A stretch of DNA of 64,000 nt, taken from Mycobacterium sp. ITM-2016-00317. Its GTDB lineage: Bacteria; Actinomycetota; Actinomycetes; Mycobacteriales; Mycobacteriaceae. Positions 25,908 to 35,539 of the stretch are shown here, one piece after another. Each line of letters opens with the position of its first letter. Position 1 is the stretch's first letter. The notes under the pieces are model-generated. The model was not told the DNA's origin. It was given only the letters and a program-made list of their open reading frames with translations, and searched no databases. The DNA is taken from assembly GCF_002968295.1 (NCBI RefSeq), contig NZ_CP134399.1, forward strand, positions 5,084,001 to 5,148,000. The letters run 5' to 3'. The translations under genes were made by a program, and so were the position numbers.

Positions 25908-26852
25908 TCAGTCTGGGTCGCCAAGACCCATCGCGGCCGAGAAACTCCGCTCCGGGTCACGATCAGCAAAGTAATTCTGCAGGGTGTCGGACAACGACGA
26001 GGGGTCCCACGCGTCACCGTCGGCGCTGAACTGCCGCTCTGCCGTCGGTGCCGCGAGGAGGGTCACGGTCGGACCATAGACGATAAAGAGCTGTCCGTTG
26101 ACCCCTTCCGAGGCTGGGGAAGCTAAGAATCGGACCAGGTTCACGACGTGGTCGGGCGAGAGCGGATCCACCGCGCCCGCCGGCAGCTCCGGCGCGTCGC
26201 CGAAAACCCCGGCCGTCATCGCCGTGCGGGCCCGTGGTGCGATCGCGTTGGCCCGCACCCCGAACCGGCCGAGCGCCCGGGCCGCCGACAGTGTCAACGC
26301 GGTGATGCCCGCCTTGGCCGCGCCGTAGTTGGGCTGGCCGACCGGGCCGGACAGCCCGGCCTCCGAGGAGGTGTTGATGATCCGGCCGTACACCGTGCCC
26401 GCGCCGTCGTCGCCGCCGGCCTTGGCCTTCGAGCGCCAGTAGGTCGCCGCGTTGCGGGTCAGCAGGAAGTGGCCGCGCAGGTGCACCGCGATGACCGCGT
26501 CCCACTCGTCGTCGGTCATGTTGAACAGGATGCGGTCGCGGGTGATGCCCGCGTTGTTCACCACGATCCCGAGCCCGCCCAGACCGTCGGCGGTGTCGAC
26601 CAGCTCGTCGGCCGTGGACCGCGCGCTGATGTCGCCGGCGACGGCCACGCCCTTGGCGCCCGCCGCGGCGATCTCGTCGAGGACGTCGGATTTGTCCAGT
26701 GCGGGGGCGATGTCGTTGACGACGACGGTGGCTCCGGCTTTCGCCAGTCCGATGGCTTCGGCACGGCCGAGCCCGGCGGCGGCCCCGGTGACGACAGCGA
26801 CGCGGCCGGAAAGATCAATTTGGCTCCCACGCGGGGAGGAAGAATCGGACAC
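25908..26852 (-). CDS. hsd4A: SDR, 17-beta-HSD/3-hydroxyacyl-CoA dehydrogenase type (Rv3502c, hsd4A-like)
   Basis: 314 residues from GTG 26852. MaoC-less HSD4-type SDR: AVVTGAAAGLGRAEA, NNAGITRD, active site YGAAK with preceding NTSSEAG. The C-terminal 50 residues extend beyond a classic SDR. Rv3502c-type enzymes are placed at the mce4-fdxD junction and act in sterol side-chain beta-oxidation; a 17-beta-hydroxysteroid activity has been reported for Hsd4A in sterol-degrading mycobacteria. Exact substrate is inferred. It is 13 bp from fdxD and likely shares its KstR operator. Confidence 0.85.
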   Translation of the reverse strand: MSDSSSPRGSQIDLSGRVAVVTGAAAGLGRAEAIGLAKAGATVVVNDIAPALDKSDVLDEIAAAGAKGVAVAGDISARSTADELVDTADGLGGLGIVVNNAGITRDRILFNMTDDEWDAVIAVHLRGHFLLTRNAATYWRSKAKAGGDDGAGTVYGRIINTSSEAGLSGPVGQPNYGAAKAGITALTLSAARALGRFGVRANAIAPRARTAMTAGVFGDAPELPAGAVDPLSPDHVVNLVRFLASPASEGVNGQLFIVYGPTVTLLAAPTAERQFSADGDAWDPSSLSDTLQNYFADRDPERSFSAAMGLGDPD

Positions 26853-26865
26853 AGTACTAATACCT

Positions 26866-27057
26866 CTAGTCGTGACGGATCAGGGCGGCGCGGGGGCACT
26901 CGGCGACGGACTGCTCGGCGACGGCCTCTTCGCCCGGGGGCACCGGGTCAGCCTTGACGACGGCGTAGTCGTCGTCATCGAGCTCGAACAGGTCGGGCGC
27001 TATTCCGACGCACACCGCGTTGCCTTCGCAGCGGTCGCGATCCACTTCCACTCGCAT
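26866..27057 (-). CDS. fdxD: Ferredoxin FdxD, single-cluster type
   Basis: 63 residues from ATG 27057, chosen because GGAGG lies just upstream; a longer start at 27117 would include implausible residues. Cysteine pattern CEGNAVC followed by CP: the usual central cysteine of a 4Fe-4S ferredoxin is Asn, as in mycobacterial [3Fe-4S] ferredoxins that serve cytochromes P450. It may feed CYP142 or CYP125, an inference from the regulon. Divergent from fadE26, sharing a KstR operator. Confidence 0.88.
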   Translation of the reverse strand: MRVEVDRDRCEGNAVCVGIAPDLFELDDDDYAVVKADPVPPGEEAVAEQSVAECPRAALIRHD

Positions 27058-27154
27058 CTGATCCTCCTGTCGGTCCGGGCTGTTGGTCCGATCCTGCCTG
27101 GGCGCACAGTGTGCCATCGACCCGCACCCCTGACACCACCCTGGACCCCAACAC

Positions 27155-27168
27155 TAGAACGTGTTACA
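27155..27168. promoter_or_regulatory. KstR operator TAGAACGTGTTACA
   Basis: Fits TnnAACnnGTTnnA exactly. It is in the 191-bp divergent gap between fdxD and fadE26, 98 bp and 81 bp from the two starts, so one site can control both directions. Confidence 0.85.
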
Positions 27169-27248
27169 ACCGGGGAACACCGGAGGTATGCCCCGGCGGC
27201 CGGGACGGCACCTCCGGACAAGGCTCTCAGACAAGTGAGGACGGCGCG

Positions 27249-28430
27249 ATGCGGATCGGTTACACCCCCGAGCAGGAGGAGTTGCGGCGCGAACTGCGTG
27301 CGTACTTCACCAAGCTCATGACACCCGAGCGCGCCGAGGCGCTGGCGTCCAACGACGGCGAGATGGGGCGGGGAAACGTCTACCGCGAGACCGTCGAGCA
27401 GATGGGCAAGGACGGCTGGCTCACGCTGTCCTGGCCCGAGGAGTTCGGCGGTCAGGCGCGGCCGCCGATGGACGGGCTGATCTTCAACGACGAGGCCGCG
27501 ATCGCCAACGTGCCGGTGCCGTTCCTGACGATCAACAGCGTCGCGCCGACCATCATGCACTTCGGCACCGACGAGCAGAAGAAGTTCTTCCTGCCCAAGA
27601 TCGCCGCCGGCAAGCTGCACTTCTCGATCGGCTACTCCGAGCCCGGCGCGGGCACCGACCTGGCGGCGCTGCGGACCACCGCGGTGCACGACGGGGACGA
27701 CTACGTCATCAACGGCCAGAAGATGTGGACCAGCCTGATCGCCTACGCCGACTACGTGTGGCTGGCCGTGCGGACGAATCCCGACGCCAAGAAGCACCGT
27801 GGGATCTCGATGCTCATCGTGCCCACCACCGCCGAAGGCTTCTCCTGGACGCCGGTGCACACGATGTCCGGGGTGGACACCAGCGCGACCTACTACCAGG
27901 ACGTGCGGGTTCCGAAGTCGGCGTTGGTCGGCGAGGAGAACGGCGGCTGGAAGCTGGTCACCAACCAGCTCAACCACGAGCGGGTGGCGCTGGTGTCGGC
28001 GCAGCCGATCTTCGTCGCGCTCAACGGGGTCCGCGAATGGGCGCAGAACACCAAGGACGCCCACGGAAACCGGCTGATCGATTCGCAGTGGGTGCAGCTG
28101 AACCTGGCACGCGTGCACGCCAAGGCCGAGGTGCTCAAGCTGATCAACTGGGAGCTGGCCTCGGCGCAGGACGCGGCCCCCTCCCCCGCCGACGCGTCGG
28201 CGGCCAAGGTGTACGGCACCGAGCTGGCGACCGAGGCCTACCGGCTGCTGATGGAGGTGCTGGGCACCGCCGCGACGTTGCGCACAGGCTCCCCCGGCGC
28301 GGTGCTGCGCGGCCGCATCGAGCGCATGCACCGGTCCTGCCTGATCCTGACCTTCGGCGGCGGCACCAACGAGATCCAGCGCGACATCATCGGCATGGTC
28401 GCGCTCGGCCTGCCCCGAGTGAACCGGTAA
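27249..28430 (+). CDS. fadE26: Acyl-CoA dehydrogenase FadE26 (ChsE4-type)
   Basis: 393 residues from ATG 27249; a longer frame from 27111 would pass over the KstR operator. Acyl-CoA dehydrogenase fold with FSIGYSEPGAGTDLAALRT (FAD/substrate loop near 130) and a C-terminal FGGGTNEIQRDIIG. FadE26 and FadE27 form an alpha2beta2 enzyme in mycobacteria that desaturates steroid-CoA thioesters with the intact C8 side chain. The partner gene begins 13 bp downstream. Confidence 0.9.
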   Translation: MRIGYTPEQEELRRELRAYFTKLMTPERAEALASNDGEMGRGNVYRETVEQMGKDGWLTLSWPEEFGGQARPPMDGLIFNDEAAIANVPVPFLTINSVAPTIMHFGTDEQKKFFLPKIAAGKLHFSIGYSEPGAGTDLAALRTTAVHDGDDYVINGQKMWTSLIAYADYVWLAVRTNPDAKKHRGISMLIVPTTAEGFSWTPVHTMSGVDTSATYYQDVRVPKSALVGEENGGWKLVTNQLNHERVALVSAQPIFVALNGVREWAQNTKDAHGNRLIDSQWVQLNLARVHAKAEVLKLINWELASAQDAAPSPADASAAKVYGTELATEAYRLLMEVLGTAATLRTGSPGAVLRGRIERMHRSCLILTFGGGTNEIQRDIIGMVALGLPRVNR

Positions 28431-28443
28431 AGGGACTTCAGAC

Positions 28444-29553
28444 ATGGATTTCAAGACGACCGAAGCAGGCGACGACCTCGGCGGCCTGGTGCGCACGATC
28501 ACCGAGTCGGTGGTCACCGCCGAGCACCAGCGCGCCCTCGACGGGCTCGGCCGGGAGTCGGGCGGACGGTTCGACCGCGACCTGTGGCGCAAGCTGATCG
28601 ACGCCGACATCCTGTCCACGACCGCATCGGAGTCCCTGGGCGGCGGTGGGTTCGGGGTGCTGGAGGAGGTCGCGGTGCTCGTGGCACTCGGGCGCCAGCT
28701 CTCCGCGGTCCCCTACCTCGAATCGGTGGTGCTCTCCGCGGGCGCGCTGGCCAAGTTCGGATCCGAGGCGCTGCGACAGGACTGGGCGGTGCCGGCGATC
28801 AAGGGCGAAAAGGTGCTCGCGGTGGCCCTCGACGGCGAGATGGGTGAGGGCCCGGTCCGGGCACAGGCGTCCGGAGACCGCGTCACGCTCACCGGCACCC
28901 GAACCCAGGTCGCGTTCGGACTGAACGCCGACGCGTTCCTGGTGCCCGTCGAAACCGATTCCGGCATCGGCGTCTTCCTGGTCAGCTCTGCCGACGACGG
29001 GGCGACGGTCGGCGTGCTGGACACCACCGGGCACGGAAGTGTGGCCTCGCTGCAGTTGCAGGGCGTCAGCGTCGGCGCGGACCGCCGCATCGGCGGCGCT
29101 GAGGTGCTGGACTGGTTGGCGACCCGGCATGCGTTGGGCCGCAGCGCCTACCAGCTCGGCGTGCTGGAACGGGCGTTGGAGCTGACGGCCACCTATGCGC
29201 GTGAGCGCGAGCAGTTCGACCGCCCGATCGGCAGCTTCCAGGCCGTGTCCTCGCGGCTGGCCGACGGCTACATCGACATCAAGGGCCTGCGCCTGACGCT
29301 GACCCAGGCGGCGTGGCGGCTGTCCGAGGACCTGCCCGCCGACGTCGACGTGGCCTCCGCGGCGTTCTGGGCCGCCGAGGCCGGGCACCGCGTCGCGCAC
29401 ACCGCGGTGCACGTCCACGGTGGCGTCGGCATCGACGTCGACCATCCGGTGCACCGCTACTTCCTGGCCGCCAAGCAGACCGAGTTCGCACTCGGCGGCG
29501 CCACCGGACAGCTGCTGCACATCGGCCGTGAACTGGCCGACACCCCGGTCTGA
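28444..29553 (+). CDS. fadE27: Acyl-CoA dehydrogenase FadE27 (ChsE5-type)
   Basis: 369 residues. Second, more diverged subunit of the heteromeric steroid-CoA dehydrogenase; conserved C-terminal YAREREQFDRPIGSFQAV and VHVHGGVGIDVDHPVHRYF. In such two-gene enzymes, FAD and catalytic residues are split over the subunits. Operon member after fadE26. Confidence 0.9.
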   Translation: MDFKTTEAGDDLGGLVRTITESVVTAEHQRALDGLGRESGGRFDRDLWRKLIDADILSTTASESLGGGGFGVLEEVAVLVALGRQLSAVPYLESVVLSAGALAKFGSEALRQDWAVPAIKGEKVLAVALDGEMGEGPVRAQASGDRVTLTGTRTQVAFGLNADAFLVPVETDSGIGVFLVSSADDGATVGVLDTTGHGSVASLQLQGVSVGADRRIGGAEVLDWLATRHALGRSAYQLGVLERALELTATYAREREQFDRPIGSFQAVSSRLADGYIDIKGLRLTLTQAAWRLSEDLPADVDVASAAFWAAEAGHRVAHTAVHVHGGVGIDVDHPVHRYFLAAKQTEFALGGATGQLLHIGRELADTPV

Positions 29554-29564
29554 ACCACCCACCG

Positions 29565-31073
29565 GTGACCACCGTCTCGTCCTTGCTGGCGAAACTCACC
29601 GACGTCGACGACCGAGGAGTGCACTGGGTCGACGCCGACACCGGATCGGTGTCGTTCACCAGCTGGCGCAACCACATTCATGACGGCGCGGCGCTCGCGT
29701 CAGCGCTGCGGGCCCGCCTGGATCCGGCCCGCCCGCCGCACGTCGGGGTGCTGCTCGCCAACACGCCGTTCTTCGGTACTGTCCTGGTGGCCGCAGCGCT
29801 GTCGGGCATCGTGCCCGTCGGCCTGAACCCGACGCGTCGCGGTCAGGCGCTGCGCCGCGACGCCAACCATGCCGACTGCCAACTGGTGCTGGCCGACGGC
29901 GACCACCACGGCGACGGAGTCGCGGTGGTGGACGTCGAATCGTCGTCTTTCGCAGCCGAATTGGACGCTCACCGGGACGCAGCGGTCGACTTCCCCGATC
30001 CCGATCCCGGGGACCTGTTCATGCTGATCTTCACCTCGGGCACCAGCGGGGATCCGAAGGCGGTGCGCTGCACGCACGAGAAGGTCGCGTTCCCCGGGGT
30101 GATGCTCGCGCAGCGGTTCGGGCTCGGACCCGGCGACACGTGCTACCTGTCGATGCCGCTGTTCCACTCGAACGCGATCATGGCCGGCTGGGCGCCGGCG
30201 GTGGCGGCCGGCGCATCGATCGCGTTGCGCCGCAAGTTCTCCGCGTCGCAGTTCTTCCCGGATGTACGCCGGTTCGGCGCGACCTACGCCAACTACGTCG
30301 GCAAGCCGCTGTCCTACATCCTGGCTGCGCCCGAACGTCCGGACGACGCCGACAACCCACTGCGCATTGCCTACGGCAACGAGGCCGCACCCCGGGATCT
30401 GAGCCGGTTCGCCGAACGCTTCGGGGTCACCGTGGTCGACGGCTTCGGCTCCAGCGAGGGCGGGGTGTCCATCGCACGGACCCCCGACACCCCGGAAGGG
30501 GCACTGGGCCCGCTCACCGGCGGGGTGACGATCCTCGACGTCGACACCGGCGCCGAATGCCCGTCCGGGGTCGTCGGCGAACTGGTGAACACCGAAGGGC
30601 CCGGCCAGTTCCGGGGCTACTACAAGGATCCGGCCGCCGAGGCCGAGCGCATGCGGGGCGGCGTCTACCACAGCGGGGACCTGGCCTACCGGGACGAGAA
30701 CGGTTTCGCCTACTTCGCCAGGCTCGGCGACTGGATGCGCGTCGACGGCGAGAACCTCGGCACCGCGCCGATCGAACGCATCCTGATGCGATTCCCCGGC
30801 GTCACCGAGGTCGCGGTGTACCCGATCCCCGACCCCGCCGTCGGGGATCAGGTGATGGCGGCGATGGTCCTGCCCGAGGATCGTCCGTTCGATCCGGCGG
30901 CGTTCACCCGGTTCCTTAGCGAGCAGACCGATCTGGGGCCCAAGCAGTGGCCGAAGTTCGTGCGCACTGCCGACGCGCTGCCACGCACCGAGACCTTCAA
31001 GGTCCTCAAACGCCGCCTCTCCGCCGAAGGCGTGGACTGCGCGGACCCGGTCCACCCGATCACCCGGCCATGA
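29565..31073 (+). CDS. fadD17: Acyl-CoA synthetase FadD17-like
   Basis: 502 residues from GTG 29565. AMP-binding motif IFTSGTSGDPKAV near residue 155, GFGSSEGG, YHSGDLAYRDENG and the C-terminal Lys in FKVLKRRLS. FadD17 activates steroid side-chain carboxylates to CoA thioesters (C24/C22 acids in mycobacteria). Located 11 bp after fadE27, as in M. tuberculosis. Its stop overlaps the next gene's ATG. Confidence 0.88.
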   Translation: MTTVSSLLAKLTDVDDRGVHWVDADTGSVSFTSWRNHIHDGAALASALRARLDPARPPHVGVLLANTPFFGTVLVAAALSGIVPVGLNPTRRGQALRRDANHADCQLVLADGDHHGDGVAVVDVESSSFAAELDAHRDAAVDFPDPDPGDLFMLIFTSGTSGDPKAVRCTHEKVAFPGVMLAQRFGLGPGDTCYLSMPLFHSNAIMAGWAPAVAAGASIALRRKFSASQFFPDVRRFGATYANYVGKPLSYILAAPERPDDADNPLRIAYGNEAAPRDLSRFAERFGVTVVDGFGSSEGGVSIARTPDTPEGALGPLTGGVTILDVDTGAECPSGVVGELVNTEGPGQFRGYYKDPAAEAERMRGGVYHSGDLAYRDENGFAYFARLGDWMRVDGENLGTAPIERILMRFPGVTEVAVYPIPDPAVGDQVMAAMVLPEDRPFDPAAFTRFLSEQTDLGPKQWPKFVRTADALPRTETFKVLKRRLSAEGVDCADPVHPITRP

Positions 31074-32728
31074 CCGCCCGCCGCGATGACATCGCCGCCA
31101 TGCTGCTCGACCGCATCGGCGACCAGCGGCCCGGCCTGCGCACCCGCGAGCGGGACTGGACATGGGACGAGGTGGTCCGCGAGTCGGCGGCGCGCGCGTC
31201 TTACACCGCGGCGCTGCCCGACCTGAACCCCCCGCACATCGGGGTGCTGCTGGACAACGTGCCGGACTTCGTGTTCTGGCTGGGCGCTGCCGCGCTGGCC
31301 GGCGCCACCGTCGTCGGGCTGAACCCCACCCGCGGGTCGGAAGGGCTGGCCGCCGACATCCGGCACGCCGACTGCGGCCTGATCGTCACCGACGAGGCCG
31401 GGGCGCAGCGCCTGGCCCGGATCGACCATGGCGTGGCATCCGAGCGGGTGTTGCGGGTCGAGGACCCCGGCTACCGGGATCTGCTGCGGGCCCACCGCGC
31501 CGAGCCGAAAGCCGCACCGGGGGTGGGCGCCGAATCGCTGATCCTGCTGCTGTTCACCTCGGGCACCACCGGGACGTCCAAGGCCGTCAGGTGCAGCCAG
31601 GGCCGCCTGGCGCGCATCGCATACGCGGCCACCGACAAGTTCGGCCATCACCGCGACGACGTCGACTACTGCTGTATGCCGCTGTTCCACGGCAACGCGA
31701 TCATGGCGCTGTGGGCGCCCGCACTGGCCAACGGCGCCACCGTGTGCCTGACCCCGACCTTCTCCGCGTCCCGATTCCTGTCCGACGTGCGGTTTTTCGG
31801 CGCGACGTTCTTCACCTACGTCGGCAAGGCGCTGGCCTACCTGCTGGCCACACCGGAGGCCGGCGACGACGCGGACAACCCGCTGCAGCGCGGCTTCGGC
31901 ACCGAGGCGTCCCCGGAGGACCAGCGGGAGTTCCGCCGCCGGTTCGCCGCGCAACTGTTCGAGGGTTACGGCTCCAGTGAGGGTGGGGCGGTCGCCACGC
32001 CCGACCCGTCGGCTCCGCCGTCGGCGCTGGGCCGGCCCGCACACCCCGATGTTGTGGTCGTCGACCCCGACACCATGGCGCCCTGTGCGACAGCGGTTCT
32101 CGACCCGCGCGGCCGGGTGCTCAATTCCGACGAGGCGATCGGCGAGATCGTCGACCGCCGCGGCGCCCGCGACTTCGAGGGGTACTACAAGAACGACGCC
32201 GCCGACGCCGAGCGGACCCGCAACGGGTGGTACTGGTCCGGCGACCTGGGTTACCTCGACTCCGACGGGTTCCTCTACTTCGCGGGCCGCCGGGGCGACT
32301 GGTTGCGCGTCGACGGGGAGAACACCTCGACGTTGACCATCGAGCGGGTGCTGCGGCGCCACCCCGACGTGGTCGCCGCCGCGGTGTACGGCGTCCCCGA
32401 CCCGCGGTCGGGCGACCAGGTGATGGCCGCTGTGGAGGTCGCCGATCCCGACTCGTTAGACGTCGACGGCTTCTCGTCGTTCCTGGCCGGTCAGGACGAC
32501 CTGGGCGCCAAGGGATTCCCGCGACTGCTGCGGGTCTCGGCGAAGCTGCCCGCCACCGGGTCGAACAAGGTGCTCAAACGCCAGTTGCAGACCGAACGCT
32601 GGCACACCGGTGACGCGGTCTACCGGTGGGCGGGCCGCGGGCGCCCGCAGTACCGGCGGATGACCGCCGCCGACCGCGACGCGCTCGACGAGGAGTTCAC
32701 CGCACCCGGGAGGAACCACCATGTATGA
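31070..32728 (+). CDS. Second FadD17-like acyl-CoA synthetase (tandem paralog)
   Basis: 552 residues from ATG 31070, overlapping the fadD17 TGA (ATGA); a longer frame from 30947 lies inside fadD17. Motifs LFTSGTTGTSKAV, GYGSSEGG, YWSGDLGYLDSDG and NKVLKRQL. Parallel segments with the preceding protein (for example HIGVLLDNVP versus HVGVLLANTP, GLNPTR, YVGKALAYLLA versus YVGKPLSYILA) show tandem duplication followed by divergence. M. tuberculosis has only one copy here by memory. Probably activates another steroid or side-chain acid. Confidence 0.87.
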   Translation: MTARRDDIAAMLLDRIGDQRPGLRTRERDWTWDEVVRESAARASYTAALPDLNPPHIGVLLDNVPDFVFWLGAAALAGATVVGLNPTRGSEGLAADIRHADCGLIVTDEAGAQRLARIDHGVASERVLRVEDPGYRDLLRAHRAEPKAAPGVGAESLILLLFTSGTTGTSKAVRCSQGRLARIAYAATDKFGHHRDDVDYCCMPLFHGNAIMALWAPALANGATVCLTPTFSASRFLSDVRFFGATFFTYVGKALAYLLATPEAGDDADNPLQRGFGTEASPEDQREFRRRFAAQLFEGYGSSEGGAVATPDPSAPPSALGRPAHPDVVVVDPDTMAPCATAVLDPRGRVLNSDEAIGEIVDRRGARDFEGYYKNDAADAERTRNGWYWSGDLGYLDSDGFLYFAGRRGDWLRVDGENTSTLTIERVLRRHPDVVAAAVYGVPDPRSGDQVMAAVEVADPDSLDVDGFSSFLAGQDDLGAKGFPRLLRVSAKLPATGSNKVLKRQLQTERWHTGDAVYRWAGRGRPQYRRMTAADRDALDEEFTAPGRNHHV

Positions 32729-34271
32729 CTGGGACGAGACCACCGACGTGCTGATCGCCGGGTCCGGCGCGGGTGGGGCGACCGGCGCCTACACCGCGGC
32801 GCGGGAGGGCCTGGAGGTGATCCTGGTGGAGGCGACCGACAAGTTCGGCGGCACCACCGCATACTCGGCCGGTGGCGGAATGTGGTTCCCGTGCAACCCG
32901 GTGCTGGTGCGGGCCGGGGCCGACGACACCCTCGACGACGCCGTGGAGTACTACGCCGCGGTGGTCGGTGACCGGACGCCGCGGGCGCTGCAGGAGACCT
33001 ACGTCCGCAGCGGCGCGCCGCTGATCGAGTATCTGGAAGCCGATGAGCTGCTGAAGTTCTCGCTGCTGCCCTGGCCGGACTACTTCGGTAAGGCGCCCAA
33101 GGCCCGGGCCGACGGGATGCGCCACATCGCGGCCCGGCCGCTCAAGGTCGCTGCCGCCCCGCACCTGCGCGAGCTTGTCCGCGGCCCACTGGACGCCGAC
33201 CGGCTGGGGCATCCGCAGCCCGAGGACTACTTCGTCGGCGGCCGGGCGCTGATCGCCCGGCTGTTGGCCGCCGCGGGCCGCCACCCGCACTGGTCGGCCC
33301 GGCGCAACACCACCCTCACCGATCTCGTCGTCGAGGACGGCAGGGTCGTCGGCGCGGTCGTCGAGTCCGACGGCCGGCGCCGCGCGATCCGCGCCCGGCG
33401 CGGAGTCCTGCTCGCCGCGGGCGGATTCGAGCGCAACGACGAGATGCGGGCCCGCTACGGCGTACCAGGGTCGTCGCGGGACACCATGGGGCCCTCGGGA
33501 AATCAGGGACGGGCCCATCTGGCCGCCATCGCGGCCGGGGCCGACACCGATCTGATGGACCAGGCGTGGTGGTCGCCCGGGCTGACGCATCCCAACGGCT
33601 CGTCGGCATTCGCGCTGTGGTTCACCGGCGGCATCTTCGTCGACGACCGGGGCAGGCGCTTCACCAACGAGTCGGCCGCCTACGACAGACTCGGCCGGGA
33701 CGTCCTCGCCGCGATGGCCGCCGGTACCGTCAGCCTGCCGCTCTGGATGATCTACGACGACAGGGACGGCCTGGTTCCGCCGGTGAAGGCGACCAACGTC
33801 TCGATGGTCGAACCGGAAAAGTACGTCGCGGCCGGGCTGTGGCGCACCGCGGACACGCTCGAGGAGCTCGCGGCGGCGATCGGCGTGCCGCCGCGGAATC
33901 TGGTCGAGACAGTGGCGCGGTTCAACGAGTTCGTGCGGGCCGGCCGCGACGAGGACTTCGGCCGCGGTGACGAGCCCTACGACCGGGCGTTCTCCGGCGG
34001 CGCGCCGCCGCTGTATCCGATCGACACCGGCCCGTTCCACGCCGCCGCGTTCGGGGTGTCGGATTTGGGCACCAAGGGAGGATTGCGCACCGATACCGCC
34101 GCGCGGGTGCTCGATTCGGCGGACAATGTGATTCCCGGCCTGTACGCGGCGGGCAACACGATGGCCGCACCCAGCGGCACCGTCTACCCCGGCGGCGGCA
34201 ATCCGATCGGCACCAGCATGGTGTTCAGCCATCTGGCCGTGTCGGACATGGCGAAAGGATCCCCGCGATGA
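32721..34271 (+). CDS. FAD-dependent 3-ketosteroid dehydrogenase-like protein
   Basis: 516 residues; overlaps the preceding gene by 8 bp. N-terminal FAD site VLIAGSGAGGATGAY and GGTTAYSAGGGMWFP, and a C-terminal block LYAAGNTMAAPSGTVYPGGG with GTSMVFSHLA, which is the KstD-family second FAD segment including the active-site Tyr region. The family covers 3-ketosteroid delta-1- and delta-4-dehydrogenases and fumarate reductase-like flavoproteins. Not the main KstD (normally beside hsaE/F/G). Coupled to a KshA-like oxygenase by an ATGA overlap, so ring oxidation is likely. Confidence 0.83.
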   Translation: MYDWDETTDVLIAGSGAGGATGAYTAAREGLEVILVEATDKFGGTTAYSAGGGMWFPCNPVLVRAGADDTLDDAVEYYAAVVGDRTPRALQETYVRSGAPLIEYLEADELLKFSLLPWPDYFGKAPKARADGMRHIAARPLKVAAAPHLRELVRGPLDADRLGHPQPEDYFVGGRALIARLLAAAGRHPHWSARRNTTLTDLVVEDGRVVGAVVESDGRRRAIRARRGVLLAAGGFERNDEMRARYGVPGSSRDTMGPSGNQGRAHLAAIAAGADTDLMDQAWWSPGLTHPNGSSAFALWFTGGIFVDDRGRRFTNESAAYDRLGRDVLAAMAAGTVSLPLWMIYDDRDGLVPPVKATNVSMVEPEKYVAAGLWRTADTLEELAAAIGVPPRNLVETVARFNEFVRAGRDEDFGRGDEPYDRAFSGGAPPLYPIDTGPFHAAAFGVSDLGTKGGLRTDTAARVLDSADNVIPGLYAAGNTMAAPSGTVYPGGGNPIGTSMVFSHLAVSDMAKGSPR

Positions 34272-35416
34272 GCGACACCGGAACCGGCGGCGCCGTCCGC
34301 GACATCGACACCGGCAGGCAGATGACGCGGTACGCCCGCGGCTGGCACTGCCTCGGGCTCGCGGAGTCCTTCCGCGACGGACAGCCGCACGGCGTCGACG
34401 CATTCGGCACCCTGCTGGTGGTGTTCGCCGATTCGCAGGGCGCGCTGCGAGTCCTGGACGGCTACTGCCGGCACATGGGCGGCAACCTCGCCCAGGGCAC
34501 CGTCAAGGGCGACGAGATCGCCTGCCCGTTCCACGACTGGCGCTGGGGCGGCGACGGCAGGTGCAAGCTCGTCCCCTACGCCAAACGCACCCCCCGCCTG
34601 GCCCGCACCCGCGCCTGGCACACCACCGAGGTCAACGGGCAGCTGCTGGTCTGGCACGACCCCGAGGGTTCCGCTCCGCCCGCGGAACTGACCCCGCCGA
34701 CCATCGAGGGGTTCGACGAGGGCCGCTGGTCGCCGTGGCAGTGGAACTCGATCCTGATCGAGGGCGCGCACTGCCGCGAGATCGTCGACAACAACGTCGA
34801 CATGGCGCACTTCTTCTACATCCACCACGCCTACCCGACGTACTTCAAGAACGTGATCGAGGGTCACACCGCCAGCCAGTTCATGGAGTCCAAGCCGCGC
34901 CCCGACGTCGTCGCCGACCCCGACAAACTCTGGGAGGGAACCTATCTGCGCTCCGAGGCGACCTATTTCGGCCCGGCGTACATGATCAACTGGCTGCACA
35001 ACGACCTGGCGCCCGGCTTCACGGTCGAGGTGGCGCTGATCAACTGCCACTACCCCGTCACCCACGACTCGTTCACGTTGCAGTGGGGCGTGGCGGTGCG
35101 CGAGATGCCGGAGCTGCCCGCCGCCAAGGCGGCCGGACTCGCGGCGGCGCTGAACCGTTCGTTCGGCGAGGGTTTCCTCGAAGACGTCGAGATCTGGAAG
35201 AACAAGTCGCCGATCGAAAACCCGTTGCTCACCGAAGAGGACGGACCTGTCTACCAGCACCGCCGCTGGTACCACCAGTTCTACGTCGACGCCGCCGACG
35301 TCACCGCCGACATGACCGACCGCTACGAGCAGGAGGTCGACACCACCCACGCGTACGACCTGTGGCAGCAGGAGGTCGAGCAGAACCTCGCCGCCAGAAG
35401 GCACGCCACCCCGTAG
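34268..35416 (+). CDS. KshA-like Rieske oxygenase, second copy
   Basis: 382 residues from ATG 34268 (ATGA overlap). Rieske centre CxH-x16-CxxH with Cys67, His69, Cys86 and His89; mononuclear iron site in IVDNNVDMAHFFYIHH. Strongly similar to the KshA at 51673, above all in residues about 66-120, where the DNA is almost identical. KshA is the terminal oxygenase of 3-ketosteroid 9-alpha-hydroxylase; it needs the reductase KshB, not present here. Actinobacteria often have several KshA copies with different substrate ranges (free steroids versus CoA esters). Confidence 0.87.
   Translation: MSDTGTGGAVRDIDTGRQMTRYARGWHCLGLAESFRDGQPHGVDAFGTLLVVFADSQGALRVLDGYCRHMGGNLAQGTVKGDEIACPFHDWRWGGDGRCKLVPYAKRTPRLARTRAWHTTEVNGQLLVWHDPEGSAPPAELTPPTIEGFDEGRWSPWQWNSILIEGAHCREIVDNNVDMAHFFYIHHAYPTYFKNVIEGHTASQFMESKPRPDVVADPDKLWEGTYLRSEATYFGPAYMINWLHNDLAPGFTVEVALINCHYPVTHDSFTLQWGVAVREMPELPAAKAAGLAAALNRSFGEGFLEDVEIWKNKSPIENPLLTEEDGPVYQHRRWYHQFYVDAADVTADMTDRYEQEVDTTHAYDLWQQEVEQNLAARRHATP
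34460..34624 (+). repeat. 165-bp block nearly identical to 51871-52035
   Basis: The Rieske-coding part of this gene matches the other kshA at 162 of 165 bases (differences at 34469, 34560 and 34567), including synonymous sites. Flanking sequence on both sides is clearly more diverged. The pattern points to gene conversion between paralogs. Confidence 0.75.
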
Positions 35417-35539
35417 AACCGGAATACCCGGGCTGTCACCCGTGTCGCCGCAATCGCGGCCGGCTGTGGTTGCGACGTTGCACCACGTCGGCGCGAAGCC
35501 GGTGTGGCAGTCCTACGCCCCCGAAACCCAACTAGAAGA

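Noticed and set aside
25908..27057. KstR2-type sites (AnCAAGnnCTTGnT)
   Set aside because: None seen here or elsewhere in the window; only KstR-type palindromes were found.
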